The position numbers and the translations under genes were made by a program. The notes beneath the pieces were generated by a model. It had not been told where the DNA came from, did not search any database, and saw only the letters and a list, made by a program, of their open reading frames with translations. From Kitasatospora cineracea (GTDB lineage: Bacteria > Actinomycetota > Actinomycetes > Streptomycetales > Streptomycetaceae): 64,000 bases of DNA. The stretch is from assembly GCF_003751605.1 (NCBI RefSeq), contig NZ_RJVJ01000001.1, forward strand, positions 4,340,001 through 4,404,000, read 5' to 3'. This document shows, piece by piece, positions 16,446 through 26,400 of this stretch (its first letter is position 1; the number at the start of each line of letters is the position of its first letter).

Positions 16446-16949
16446 TCAGAGCCCCGCCAGCCGCTCCTCGCGCGCCGCGCCGTTCGGCCCCCACCCCTCC
16501 TCGTCCTCGTGCCCCAGCGGGTCCGCGGACCCGTCCAGGTACCCGGCGGCGTACATCATCGCCTCGGCCACCAGCCGCATGTGGTCCCCCGTCAGCTCGT
16601 ACAGGACGTTGCGCAGGCTGCAGTGCAGACTGCCCGCCAGGTTCGCCGCCACCGCCAGCACCGCCCCGGCGGACCGGGCGACCGGGTCGTCGCGGCCCTC
16701 GGGCCCGGCGACGCCGCCCTCCTCCCGCAGCCGGGTGAGCGCCCCCGGCAGGTCGACGTCGAGCAGGTCGTACCGCTCCCGGGACTCGACCGTCACCAGC
16801 TCCCGCGCGAGCAGCCACTCCCACAGCGGCTCGACCTGGTACACCAGCCGGAACGCCGCCTCCCCCTGCGAGGACGGGCAGACCGCCCGCATCAACGGCT
16901 CGTACAACTCCTCGCGCGGCCCCGTGAGGTCGACCCTGGCGTTCTCCAA
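16446..16949 (-). CDS. Hypothetical protein
   Basis: About 167 residues, not recognised. It is acidic and mostly alpha-helical by appearance, with segments such as LVYQVEPLWEWLLARELVTV and RYDLLDVDLPGALTRLREE, and it ends in an acidic tail (DPLGHEDEEGWGPN). There is no signal peptide or clear membrane helix. The start is uncertain: I used a TTG at 16949 preceded by GGGAGCGGGAG, but a GTG at 17015 is also in frame. It is convergent with the LacI gene at 15376 and follows the unrelated gene at 17054 on the same strand. Confidence 0.6.
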   Translation of the reverse strand: MENARVDLTGPREELYEPLMRAVCPSSQGEAAFRLVYQVEPLWEWLLARELVTVESRERYDLLDVDLPGALTRLREEGGVAGPEGRDDPVARSAGAVLAVAANLAGSLHCSLRNVLYELTGDHMRLVAEAMMYAAGYLDGSADPLGHEDEEGWGPNGAAREERLAGL

Positions 16950-17053
16950 CTCCCGCTCCCGTCCGGTGTGCTGCGGGCGGGCCGCGGTACGGAGCGGCAG
17001 GGCCCTGGAAGCCACATTCTGCCTGCCGGGCCCTGCGCCGAGCCGGGGGGGGC

Positions 17054-17713
17054 TCAGCCGTCCAGGGCGGGGGAGAGCCGGCAGCGCTGGTCCGGGGCGA
17101 TGCGGCGGGGTGGCAGGGTGGCGATCCAGGCGGTGATCTCGGGGCCGGCCGGGAGTTCGGCGTGGAAGCCGAGGCGCAGGTCGGGGAGCCGGCCGTGGTG
17201 GAGCCAGGTGTCGAGGGCGTCGGCGAGGTGGCGGTCGGCGGTGGGGGTGGGGGTGGCGGCCCAGGTGCGCAGCCAGGGGGTGAGGGTGCCGGTGGCGACG
17301 GCGAGGGTGGCCAGGACCTCGGCGGCGTCCGCGGCGGGGTCGGCCAGGGCGGCGGGCCACCAGGCGTCCAGGACGTCCCGGACGAGGTCGGCGCGGTGCC
17401 AGTCGGGCCAGGCGGCGGCCACCAGGCGGGCGGCGACCAGGGGGCCGTCGACGGCGAGGGTGCCGGTGGTCAACTGGCGCAGGATGCGCGGGGCGAGCCG
17501 CCGGTAGAGGGTGGGGAAGTCCTCCCAGTGGTCCGGGCCCTTCGCGGCCACCGAGTGCAGCAGGCCGTTCGGGACCAGGGCCGGCGGACCGGCCAGGGCC
17601 GCCAACTGCCCGGCGGTGTAACAGTGTTCGCAACCGCCGACGGCCGGGCCGGGGCGGGCGGTGCGGTCGAGGGCGTCCAGGGCGTGGTGCAGGCGCTGCT
17701 GCGCGGTCGTCAT
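17054..17713 (-). CDS. Hypothetical protein
   Basis: A 219-residue soluble protein of unknown function. The N-terminal part holds GGCEHCYTAGQLAALAG, a Cys-x-x-Cys preceded by Gly-Gly that could bind metal or form a disulfide, followed by GPDHWEDFPTLYRRLAPRIL, a helical region rich in Trp and Arg. It looks like a HEAT-free helical protein. Start MTTAQQRL at 17713 is chosen since the longer frame upstream overlaps the promoter of the divergent LacI gene. It is divergent from the LacI regulator at 17876 and could be its target, though no operator is obvious. Confidence 0.65.
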   Translation of the reverse strand: MTTAQQRLHHALDALDRTARPGPAVGGCEHCYTAGQLAALAGPPALVPNGLLHSVAAKGPDHWEDFPTLYRRLAPRILRQLTTGTLAVDGPLVAARLVAAAWPDWHRADLVRDVLDAWWPAALADPAADAAEVLATLAVATGTLTPWLRTWAATPTPTADRHLADALDTWLHHGRLPDLRLGFHAELPAGPEITAWIATLPPRRIAPDQRCRLSPALDG

Positions 17714-17875
17714 GCCGGTCCCTGCCGAGGGGTACTCCGCCGGGGCGCCCGGCGAAGATTGCGACGCTACCAGCAGCCGATGTGCCGCACCGCGGCGGGG
17801 ACCTGACAGGATGGTGGCCCGCAGGTGGCGGACCCGGAGCGGACGGTCCGGGGCGGACGGCACGGAGTGGACGGG

Positions 17876-18910
17876 GTGAGCGGCAGGATGCAGCGGCGGG
17901 TGACGATCCGGGACGTGGCGGCGCGGGCCGGGGTGTCCGCGGGCGCGGTCTCGCTGGCCCTCAACGACCGGCCGGGCGTCTCCGACGCGACCCGGCAGCG
18001 GATCGTCGAAGCGGCCCGCGAACTCGGCTGGTCGCCGAACCTCGCCGCCCGCTCACTGGCCCAGAGCGACCGCGTGCACACCATCGGCATGGCCCTCACC
18101 CGGGGCGCGGCCGCCGCCGGACTCGACCAGGTGCAGATGGCGCTGATCGGCGGGATCGAGCAGGTCCTCGCCGAGCGGCCGTGCGCACTGCTGCTGCACA
18201 CCGTCCCCGACCGGGACGCCGAGATCGCGCTCTACCGGCAGTGGTGGCAGTCGGGACGGGTGAACGGCTCGGTGCTGGTCGGAGTGGTCGCCGCCGACCC
18301 CCGGCTGGAGCCCGTCCACAAGCTCGGCATGCCCGCCGTCGCGGTCAGCCAGCCCGCGCTGTCCGGCCCGTTCCCGGCCGTGTGGACCGACGACGCGGCC
18401 GCGATCGCCGAGGCCGTCCGCTACCTCGCCCTGCTCGGCCACCGTCGGATCGCCCACGTCACCGGCCCCGAGACGCTCGGCCGCACCCTGCTGCGCGGCG
18501 ACGCGTTCACCGCCACCGCCGCCGAACTCCCGGCCGTCACCGCCCGCACCCTCCCCACCGACCTCTCCGCCCACGCCGGCGCCCGGGCCACCCGCACCCT
18601 GCTGACGGCCGCCGAACGGCCCACCGCGATCGTCTACGACAACGACCTGATGGCCGTCGCCGCACTCGCCGTCGCCGAGGAGTTGGGCCTGCGCGTCCCG
18701 CAGGACGTCTCGCTGGTCGCCTGGGACGACTCCGACCTGTGCCGGATCACCCGCCCGCAACTCTCCGCCCTCAGCCACGACCCGTTCGCGGTCGGCGAGG
18801 AAGTCGCCCGTTGCCTGCTGGAGTTGATCGACGAGGGCCGGGCCCGGTCGCGTCCGGCGGGGACGCCGGTGCTGGTGCCGCGGGGGAGCACGGGGCCGGT
18901 GGCGGGCTGA
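17876..18910 (+). CDS. LacI family transcriptional regulator
   Basis: A 344-residue regulator, closely paralogous to the one at 12053. The headpiece RRVTIRDVAARAGVSAGAVS then LALNDRPGVSDATRQRIVEA is almost identical to that protein, including the recognition helix. The effector domain shares AVWTDDAAAIAEAVRYLALL, LGHRRIA and AIVYDNDLMAVA. The GTG at 17876 is chosen because it aligns with the start of the paralogue (VSGR). An in-frame GTG at 17825 would add an unconserved tail. Identical recognition residues imply that both paralogues read the same operator, although no sugar gene lies beside this copy. The C-terminal end is partly duplicated downstream (27-bp repeat). Confidence 0.88.
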   Translation: MSGRMQRRVTIRDVAARAGVSAGAVSLALNDRPGVSDATRQRIVEAARELGWSPNLAARSLAQSDRVHTIGMALTRGAAAAGLDQVQMALIGGIEQVLAERPCALLLHTVPDRDAEIALYRQWWQSGRVNGSVLVGVVAADPRLEPVHKLGMPAVAVSQPALSGPFPAVWTDDAAAIAEAVRYLALLGHRRIAHVTGPETLGRTLLRGDAFTATAAELPAVTARTLPTDLSAHAGARATRTLLTAAERPTAIVYDNDLMAVAALAVAEELGLRVPQDVSLVAWDDSDLCRITRPQLSALSHDPFAVGEEVARCLLELIDEGRARSRPAGTPVLVPRGSTGPVAG

Positions 18911-18954
18911 CGGGTGGAGGGGGAGGAGCGGGGGAGCACGGGGCCGGTGGCGGG
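18880..18954. repeat. 27-bp direct repeat at the 3' end of the LacI gene
   Basis: The last codons of the regulator (18880-18906) are repeated exactly at 18928-18954, 48 bp downstream, beyond the stop codon. It looks like a slipped-strand duplication of a G-rich segment and has no assigned function. Confidence 0.85.
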
Positions 18955-19314
18955 GAGCTGAGCGGGGTGGTTTCCCGCGGGCCGTGCTGGTCGGGGTGAC
19001 GGCGGGTCCGGTTCCCCGGCAACAGTGCAGCTCAGCGCCCTGCGCCCGAACGCGGGGGTTGCACGGTTTTCTTCGGTGCGGCCCTTTCGGTGCCCGATTT
19101 CCCGGCCGGAATGGGAAAAGTTTGGCAAAGGCTTGATCGCATTGTGTGCCCAGTGCGGGCAAAGTCCTCGGATCGGGCTCCGAACGTCCTGTTCAAGATC
19201 GCGCTCGCGCCACTAGGGTCCCCGCGGGCCACCGGCGGTGTTGACCGACGGGGGAACCGACGCGCTTCCGCGCGGAGGGGGCGGCAGCGATGTGACGGTG
19301 GCCGGGGAGAACTG
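18955..19314. other. Upstream region of the RHS gene, with candidate promoter
   Basis: No gene is visible. GC content falls in about 19060-19200, as is usual for a promoter-rich spacer. A TTCAAG (19192-19197), 16-base spacer and TAGGGT (19214-19219) combination points toward the RHS gene. The -10 fits the actinomycete TAnnnT pattern, but the -35 is poor. Confidence 0.4.
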
Positions 19315-20451
19315 ATGAAGAGTTGGCGCAGGAGCGCGAGAACCCGACCACTGCGCAGCCGGATCTCGCTGGTGGTGGCCGTCGCCCTGGTCGGCCAGGC
19401 GGTGCTCACGGCCGGTGCCCAGGCGGCGCCGTTGCTCGCCGCACCGGCCGCACCGGCCGCACCGGCACCCGGCCTCGGGCACCCGGTGAAGGTGACCGAG
19501 GTGCCGCGCCGGGCGGCCGAGCGCCTCACGTCGGCCGCGCCGTACGAGGCCACCGCGACCACGTTCCCGGCGAAGAGCAACGGGCGGGTGGCGCTGGGTA
19601 CCTCGAAGGCCAGGGCGGCTTTCGGCGGTCCGGTGTGGGCCGAGGGCGTGGCGGACGGGGCGGCCGGCTACACCGGTCCCTCCTCGGTCGACGTCCAGGT
19701 CCTGGACCACCGGGCGGCCCTCGCGGCGGGCGTCAGCGGCCTGCTCGCCGAGGTCACCCCGGTCGGCGGCGGCCGCGGCAAGGCCAGGATCGGCGTCGAC
19801 TACCAGGCGTTCGCACAGGCGTACGGCGGTGACTACGCGTCCCGCCTGCACCTGGTGGCGATGCCCGCGTGCGCGCTGACCACCCCCGAGGTCCCGGACT
19901 GCCGGGTGCAGACCCCGCTGGAGACGGACCGCGACCCCGCGGCCGGGGCGCTCTCGGCCGTGGTGCCGCTGAGCGCGGCCACCGGCGCCGCGCAGCCGCA
20001 GACCCCGGACGTCCGGCAGGCGTCGTTCACCGCTGCCGCTCCGGCCGCCGCGCCCGCGGCGTTCGCCGGCACGATGCTGATCGCGGCGACCTCCGGCGTC
20101 TCGTCCGGTGACGGCGGCGGCGACGGCGGCCAGTACGGTGCCACCTCGCTGAGCCCGTCCGGTAGTTGGGCTGCCGGTAGCGCGTCCGGTTCCTTCACCT
20201 ACAGCTACCCGATCAGCCTGCCCCGGCGGCTTCGGAGCTCACCCCGAAGATCCAACTGTCGTACGACTCCGGCAGCGTGGACGGCAAGACCGCTTCCACT
20301 CAGGCGCAGTCCTCGTGGATCGGCGAGGGCTGGGCGATGGCGGACTCCTACGTCGAGCAGACCTTCGTCTCCTGCTCGGGCTCGCCCGAGGGCATCACGC
20401 AGCCGGCCGCCAAGTCGACCGGCGACACGTGCTACGACGGCCCGCTGCTGA
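19315..20451 (+). CDS. RHS/YD-repeat protein, N-terminal part (frameshifted from the main body)
   Basis: This reading frame holds the start of the giant secreted RHS protein. MKSWRRSARTRPLRSR is a twin-basic, strongly positive n-region followed by a hydrophobic core and AGAQA|AP, a signal peptide for export. About 260 residues of Ala/Gly/Pro-rich sequence follow, with two pairs of Cys. The true homology runs to SGSFTYSYPISLP at 20220. The next codons should read PAASELTPKIQLSYDSG, but that sequence is in the next frame, because a CCCC run at 20221-20224 is one C short. Everything from 20225 to 20451 in this frame is out-of-frame Arg/Pro/Ser-rich junk. The start has GGGGAGA upstream. Whether this is a real mutation or an assembly error cannot be told here. 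Confidence 0.75.
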   Translation: MKSWRRSARTRPLRSRISLVVAVALVGQAVLTAGAQAAPLLAAPAAPAAPAPGLGHPVKVTEVPRRAAERLTSAAPYEATATTFPAKSNGRVALGTSKARAAFGGPVWAEGVADGAAGYTGPSSVDVQVLDHRAALAAGVSGLLAEVTPVGGGRGKARIGVDYQAFAQAYGGDYASRLHLVAMPACALTTPEVPDCRVQTPLETDRDPAAGALSAVVPLSAATGAAQPQTPDVRQASFTAAAPAAAPAAFAGTMLIAATSGVSSGDGGGDGGQYGATSLSPSGSWAAGSASGSFTYSYPISLPRRLRSSPRRSNCRTTPAAWTARPLPLRRSPRGSARAGRWRTPTSSRPSSPARARPRASRSRPPSRPATRATTARC

Positions 20452-23400
20452 CCGTCTCGCTCAACGGCTCCTCGACGTCGCTGATCTGGGACGCCGGCAA
20501 GAGCACCTGGAAGACCTCCGACGACGCGGGCGCCGTGGTGACCCACGTGACCGGCAGCAACAACGGGTCGGGGACGTTCAACACCGGCTACTGGACGCTG
20601 ACGGACCGTTCGGGGACGGTGTACAGCTTCGGGCGCAACCAGCTGCCCGGCTGGTCGTCGGGCAAAGCGGTGACGAACTCGGTGGACTCGGAGCCGGTGT
20701 ACTCGGCGAACCCGGGCGACCCCTGCTACAACGCGACGTTCGCCAACGCGGTGTGCACGACGGCGTACCGCTGGCACCTGGACTACGTCAAGGACCTGCA
20801 CGGCAACGCGATGTCGTACTGGTACAAGCAGGACACCAACTACTACGGGCGCAACAACGGTGCCACGATGACGCCGTACGTGCGCGACAGCCACCTCGAC
20901 CGCATCGACTACGGCTTCACCGACGGCAGCGCCTACGGCACGGTCGCGGACAGGGTCTCCTTCACCACCGGGGACCGCTGCGTCACCGGGACCTGCCAGC
21001 CGCTGAACGCGGCGAACGCGGCGAACTGGCCGGACGTGCCCTTCGACCTCGTGTGCGCGCAGGGCGCCACCTGCACCACTACCTCGCCGGGCTTCTTCTC
21101 CACCGTCCGGCTGACCGGCATCGCCACCTCGCAGTGGAACGGCAGCGCCTACGCGCCGGTGGACACCTGGGCGCTGGCGCAGTCGATTCCGACGACGGGC
21201 ACGTACAACACCTCGACGCTGTGGCTGGACTCGATCACCCACACCGGCAAGGACACCTCCGCGGGCGGGCCGGAGGTGCCGCTGCCGCCGGTGACGTTCC
21301 ACGGCGCGATGATGGCCAACCGGGTCGACTACACCACCGGCAACGGCTCGGGGCTCGGCCCGCTGAACCGGTACCGGATCGACCGGATCACCACCGAGAC
21401 CGGCAGCGCGATCGGCGTCGAGTACACGCTGCCCGACGCCTGCACCCCGGCCGGCATCCAGGGCCTGGACCCGGCGACCAACACCTCCTCGTGCTACCCC
21501 GTCAACTGGACGCCGAAGTTCATGACGGACCCGTACACGGACTGGTTCAACAAGTACGTGGTCAAGTCGGTCTCGCAGTCGGACCCGTCGGGCGGTTCGG
21601 CGGGCCTGTACACGGCGTACACCTACAAGGGCGGCGGCGCCTGGCACCACGACGACAACGAGGTCGTCAAGGCCAAGTACCGCACCTGGGGCCAGTGGCG
21701 CGGCTACGGCGACGTGCAGACCCGCACCGGCCAGGGCGCCGACCCGCTCACCCTCTCCGAGTCCTGGTTCTACCGGGGCATGGACGGCGACTGGCTCTCC
21801 CCGACCAGCACCCGCACCGTCAACCTGGCCGACTCCCAGGGCGGCACCCACCGCGACAGCGACCAACTCTCCGGCAGCCTGCTGGAGTCCGCGGCCTACA
21901 CCTACGACGGCGGGCCGGTCGACCACTCCAGCATCAACTCCTACTGGGTCTCCGCCCCCACCGCCAGCCGCACCCGCACCGGACTGCCCCCGCTCACCGC
22001 CAACGCCACCGGCAAGGTCGAGACCTGGACCCGCCAGGCCGTCAGCGGCGGCTGGCGCACCACCGAGACCGACACCAGCTACGACACCGACGCGGCCTCG
22101 CCGACCTTCGGCCTGCCGCTGTACAACTACGACCACGGTGACCTCGCGCTGGCCGGCACCGCGAAGTCGCAGGAGAGCTGCGACCGCACCGCCTACGCCC
22201 CGGCCAACACCGCGCTCAACCTCAGCGGCCTGCCCGCCGAGAGCGAGACCGACGCCAAGCCCTGCGCCGGCGCCAACCCGGGCGGCGCCAGCGCCCCCAC
22301 CGACGCCCAGCTCAACAAGCTGACCGCGCCGACCGGCCTCAACCGGGCCACCGACGTCGTCACGGCGACCCGCACCTTCTACGACAACCCGACGATGGCG
22401 GCCACCTGGCCGCAGCCCACCGCCCCCGCCTGGCCGCAGGCCGCCCCCACCAAGGGCGACCAGTCCGTGCTCCAGGTCGCCGACGGCTACAGCGGCGGCG
22501 CGTTCACCTACCGGACCAAGGGCAGCACGCTCACCGACAGCTTCGGCAAGCCGAGCAAGATCTACGACGGCGCCGGACACGCGACCACCACCGGCTACAC
22601 CCGCACCTCCTACCTGACCACCACCGGGCTGACCGTCACCAACGCGCTCGGCCAGAGCCAGGTGACCACGCTCGACCCGATGCGCGGCCTGTCGCTCAGC
22701 ACCACCGACATGAACGGCATCACCACCACCGCCAAGGCGGACGGCCTGGGCCGCACCATCGCGGTGTGGCGCGCCGGCCGGCCCACCAGCGCACCGGCCG
22801 ACGAGCTGTACGACTACGCCTTCCCGGCGGTCGGCAGCAACGCGCCCCCGGTGGTCACCACCAAGGCGCTCAACGAGTCCTCCGGGTACTCGGTCTCCAC
22901 CGTCCTGCTGGACTCGCTCCTGCGGACCCGGCAGACCCAGAACCAGGCGGTCACCACCGCCGCCGGCCGGATCGTCAGCGACACCTTCTACGACTCGCAC
23001 GGCTGGGCCTACAAGACCAACTCCAACTACTGGGACAAGAGTTCCGACCCCAACGGCACCCTGGTGTCGGCCGCGGACAACGCCGTGGACCAGCAGACCC
23101 TGACGTCGTACGACGGCCTGGGCCGGCCCACCGTGGTCACGTCGCTCTACGAGCAGGCGGTCCGGAGCACCGGGTACTCCCAGTACCTCGGCGACCGCGT
23201 CATCAGCGTCCCGCCCACCGGCGGCACCGCCGGCGCGACGGTCACCGACGCACTGGACCACACCACCGAAGTCGACCAGTACACCACCGCGCCCACCGTC
23301 ACCACCGCGGTCACCGGAGGCTTCACCACCGCCACCGTCACCGGCGGCACCACCAGCGCGACCAAGCACACCTACGACGCGCTCGGCCGCCCGTCCCAGG

Positions 23401-26400
23401 TCGTCGACGCCCTGGGCAACACCTGGACCACCCGCTACGACTTCCTCGGCCAGACCGTCTCCACCACCGACCCCGACTCCGGGTCCACCCCGGCCGGCTC
23501 GCCCATGCTGTACGACAAGGTCGGCAACCTCCTGCAGATCAGCGACTCCACGGGCAACACCGCGTCCTTCACCTACGACGCGCTCAACCGCCAGACGGCC
23601 CGCTACGACGTGCCGCTGAGCGCGCAGTCCGGCGCGACGCCGGTGGCCACCTGGGGCTACGACAACAGCAACAACGCCGTCCCGGGCATGGTCAACGCCA
23701 AGGGCCGGCTCACCACCGTCACCTCCAACACACCGGCCGGCGCGTTCGTCACCCAGGCCCAGGGCTTCACCGCCCGGGGCGCCTCGACGGGCGAGGACTA
23801 CACCGTCCCCGGCAGCAACGACCTCGCCGGCAAGTACTCCTACCGGCACTCCTACAGCCCGACCGTCGGACTGCCCAAGTCCGACCTGATCCCCGCCGCC
23901 GGCGGTATGCCCCTGGAGGTGCTCACCACCGGGTACGCCGGCTACCGCGGACTCGACAAGCCCGCCACGCTCGGCGGCACCAACGGCTACACCCAGAGCA
24001 CCGCCTACACCGCCCTGGGCCAGGTGGCCGCGACCACCGTCGGAGCGGCGGCCTCGCCGGCCGGCGTCAACTACGACTACGACCCGCACACCGGGGCGCT
24101 CGACCTCCGGCGGATCGGCAACACCTCCGTCTCGACCACGCCGTACGACGCCACCAGCTACACCTACGACCCGGCTGGCAACGTCACCGCGCAGAGCAGC
24201 GTCCGCAACGGCGCCGCGACCGAGACCCAGTGCTACACCTACGACCCGCTCGACCGCCTCAGCCAGGCCTGGACCACCGCGGGCGCCGCCGGCACCTGCG
24301 CCACCCGACCCACCGCGCAGAACGTCGCCACCACCGTCGGCGACGGCGTCAGCGGCGCCGCGTACTGGACCAGTTGGACCTTCGACGTGCTCGGCCAGCC
24401 CAAGAGCCAGGTCCAGCACGCGCTGAGCCCGGTCTCCGCCGACACCACCACCACCTACGCCTACGGCGGCAGCGCCACCGGCTGCGCGAACGCCGGCACC
24501 GGCGCCCACACCCTGGCGTCCACCAGCACCACCGGCAACACCACCGCCACCGGCGCCTACTGCTACAACTCCCTGGGCGCCACGACCTCCCGCCCCACCA
24601 GCGCCGGCCAGCAGAGCCTCACCTGGGACAAGCAGGGCAAGCTGCAGACCGCCACCACCAACGGCGCCACCAGCACCTACTACTACGGTGCCGGCGGCGA
24701 CGTGATCGAACGGGTCGACCCCGGCACGATCACCGTCTTCCTGCCCGACCAGCAGATCACCCTGAACACCACGACCTCCGCCAAGGGCAACACCCGGACG
24801 TACAGCCTGCCGGGCGGCGGCCAGGCCGTGCTCACCAACACCGCGGTGAGCTTCCTGTTCGGCGACCAGCACAGCACCGGCGCCGTCAGCCTGGACGCCA
24901 ACGGCAAGAACCCGGCCTGGAAGCAGTACACGCCCTACGGCGCGCCCCGCGGCTCCGCCCCCGGATCCTCGTGGCTCGACAAGAACGGCTTCCTCGGCGA
25001 CCCGGTCAGCACCAACGCCGAACTGACGACCATCGGAGCCCGGCAGTACGACACCGCGCTCGGACGGTTCATCAGCCTCGACCCCGTCCTGGAGGGCGAC
25101 CCGCAGCAGCAGAACGGCTACACCTACGCCGCGGACAACCCGGTCACCCACTCCGACCCCACCGGCCTGCGACTCGCCTGCGGCGGCGTGGGCAGCGACA
25201 TCCCCTGCCCCACCGCGCAGCCCGGCGCCCCGGCGGAGTCCTGCGCGATCAGCGGCGCCTGCCAGCCCGCGAAGCCGAAGCCGCCGGCGAAGCCGGACCC
25301 GGTGGCGACCGAGATCATCAACAAGATCCCGAAGGACCGCCTCGACCAGTTCAGGAAAGACCTGCAGTTCTACATGGAGCGGGACCCGAAGGGCTGGAAC
25401 GACCCGAACGGTCACACGTACGGCCCGCTGATGGTCCGCTTCCGGCACGCCCTGCTGGGTGACGTGACGCTCTCCGAACTCTGGGACGCGGCCAAGGGAC
25501 AGGTCGCGTCGCTGGCGGTCTCCCTGATCGGCGCGGCCCTGTGCCCCGAGAGCGCCGGAGCGGGGTGCCTCGTGATGGTCGGCGCCGTCGCGGGGATGGC
25601 GGGACAGTGCACCGAGGACTGCACCGACGTCACCAAGATGGCCCTGAGTGCCGTGGTCGGCGGCGCCATGGCCTACGGTGCAGGAAAGATCGCCGGATTC
25701 GAGCCCAGCGGCTGCAGCTTCTCCGGCGACACCCTGGTGCTGATGGCCGACGGGTCGCTCAAACCCATCGCCGACATCAAGGACGGGGACGAGGTCGAGG
25801 CGGCCGATCCGGACACCGGCGAGGACGGCGGCGGACACCAGGTCACCGCGACCTGGCTGAACCACGACCAGGACCTGGTCGACCTCCAGGTCCAACTGGC
25901 CGACGGCTCCTCCGGGACGCTGCACACCACGTCGAACCACCCGTTCCGGGACGCCACCACCGGCACCTGGACCCCGGCCGGCGAACTGCCGGTGGGCGAC
26001 ACCCTCGTCACCCCCTCCGGAGACCGGATCCGGGTGACCGCCGTGACCCCGCTGCAGGGCGAAGCGGACATGCACAACCTCACCGTCGCCGACCTGCACA
26101 CGTACTACGTGGTCGCGGGCGGCACGCCCGTCCTCGTCCACAACATCTGTCCTCCCACGAAGATCGTGCTCGGAGTCGACGGCGAGTCCCTGGAGGCGCT
26201 GGCGGACCCGATGAACGCAGAGCCCGGCCAGATATGGTTCCACCAATTCTCCGACGGTTTCGGCGGGGCCGGAGAACTCGGTGACTACACTGACTTCTTC
26301 AATCATTTCAGGGCCTCCCTGGAACCGAGCAGCACCACGAAGCTGGTGTTCGACCTCACCGATGTCGACGGAGGAACCGCAGGCGCCAGGGCGTGGGCCG

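Noticed and set aside
12805..16824. A minus-strand open frame of about 1,340 codons opposite manA, the esterase and a LacI gene
   Set aside because: Composition is Gly/Ala/Val/Arg low complexity with no domain, and the plus strand carries three confident genes.
25713..26144. An intein in the RHS protein
   Set aside because: The Cys-start and VHN-end fold is better explained as the pre-toxin Hint domain, because only a toxin tip, not a continued RHS host protein, follows it.
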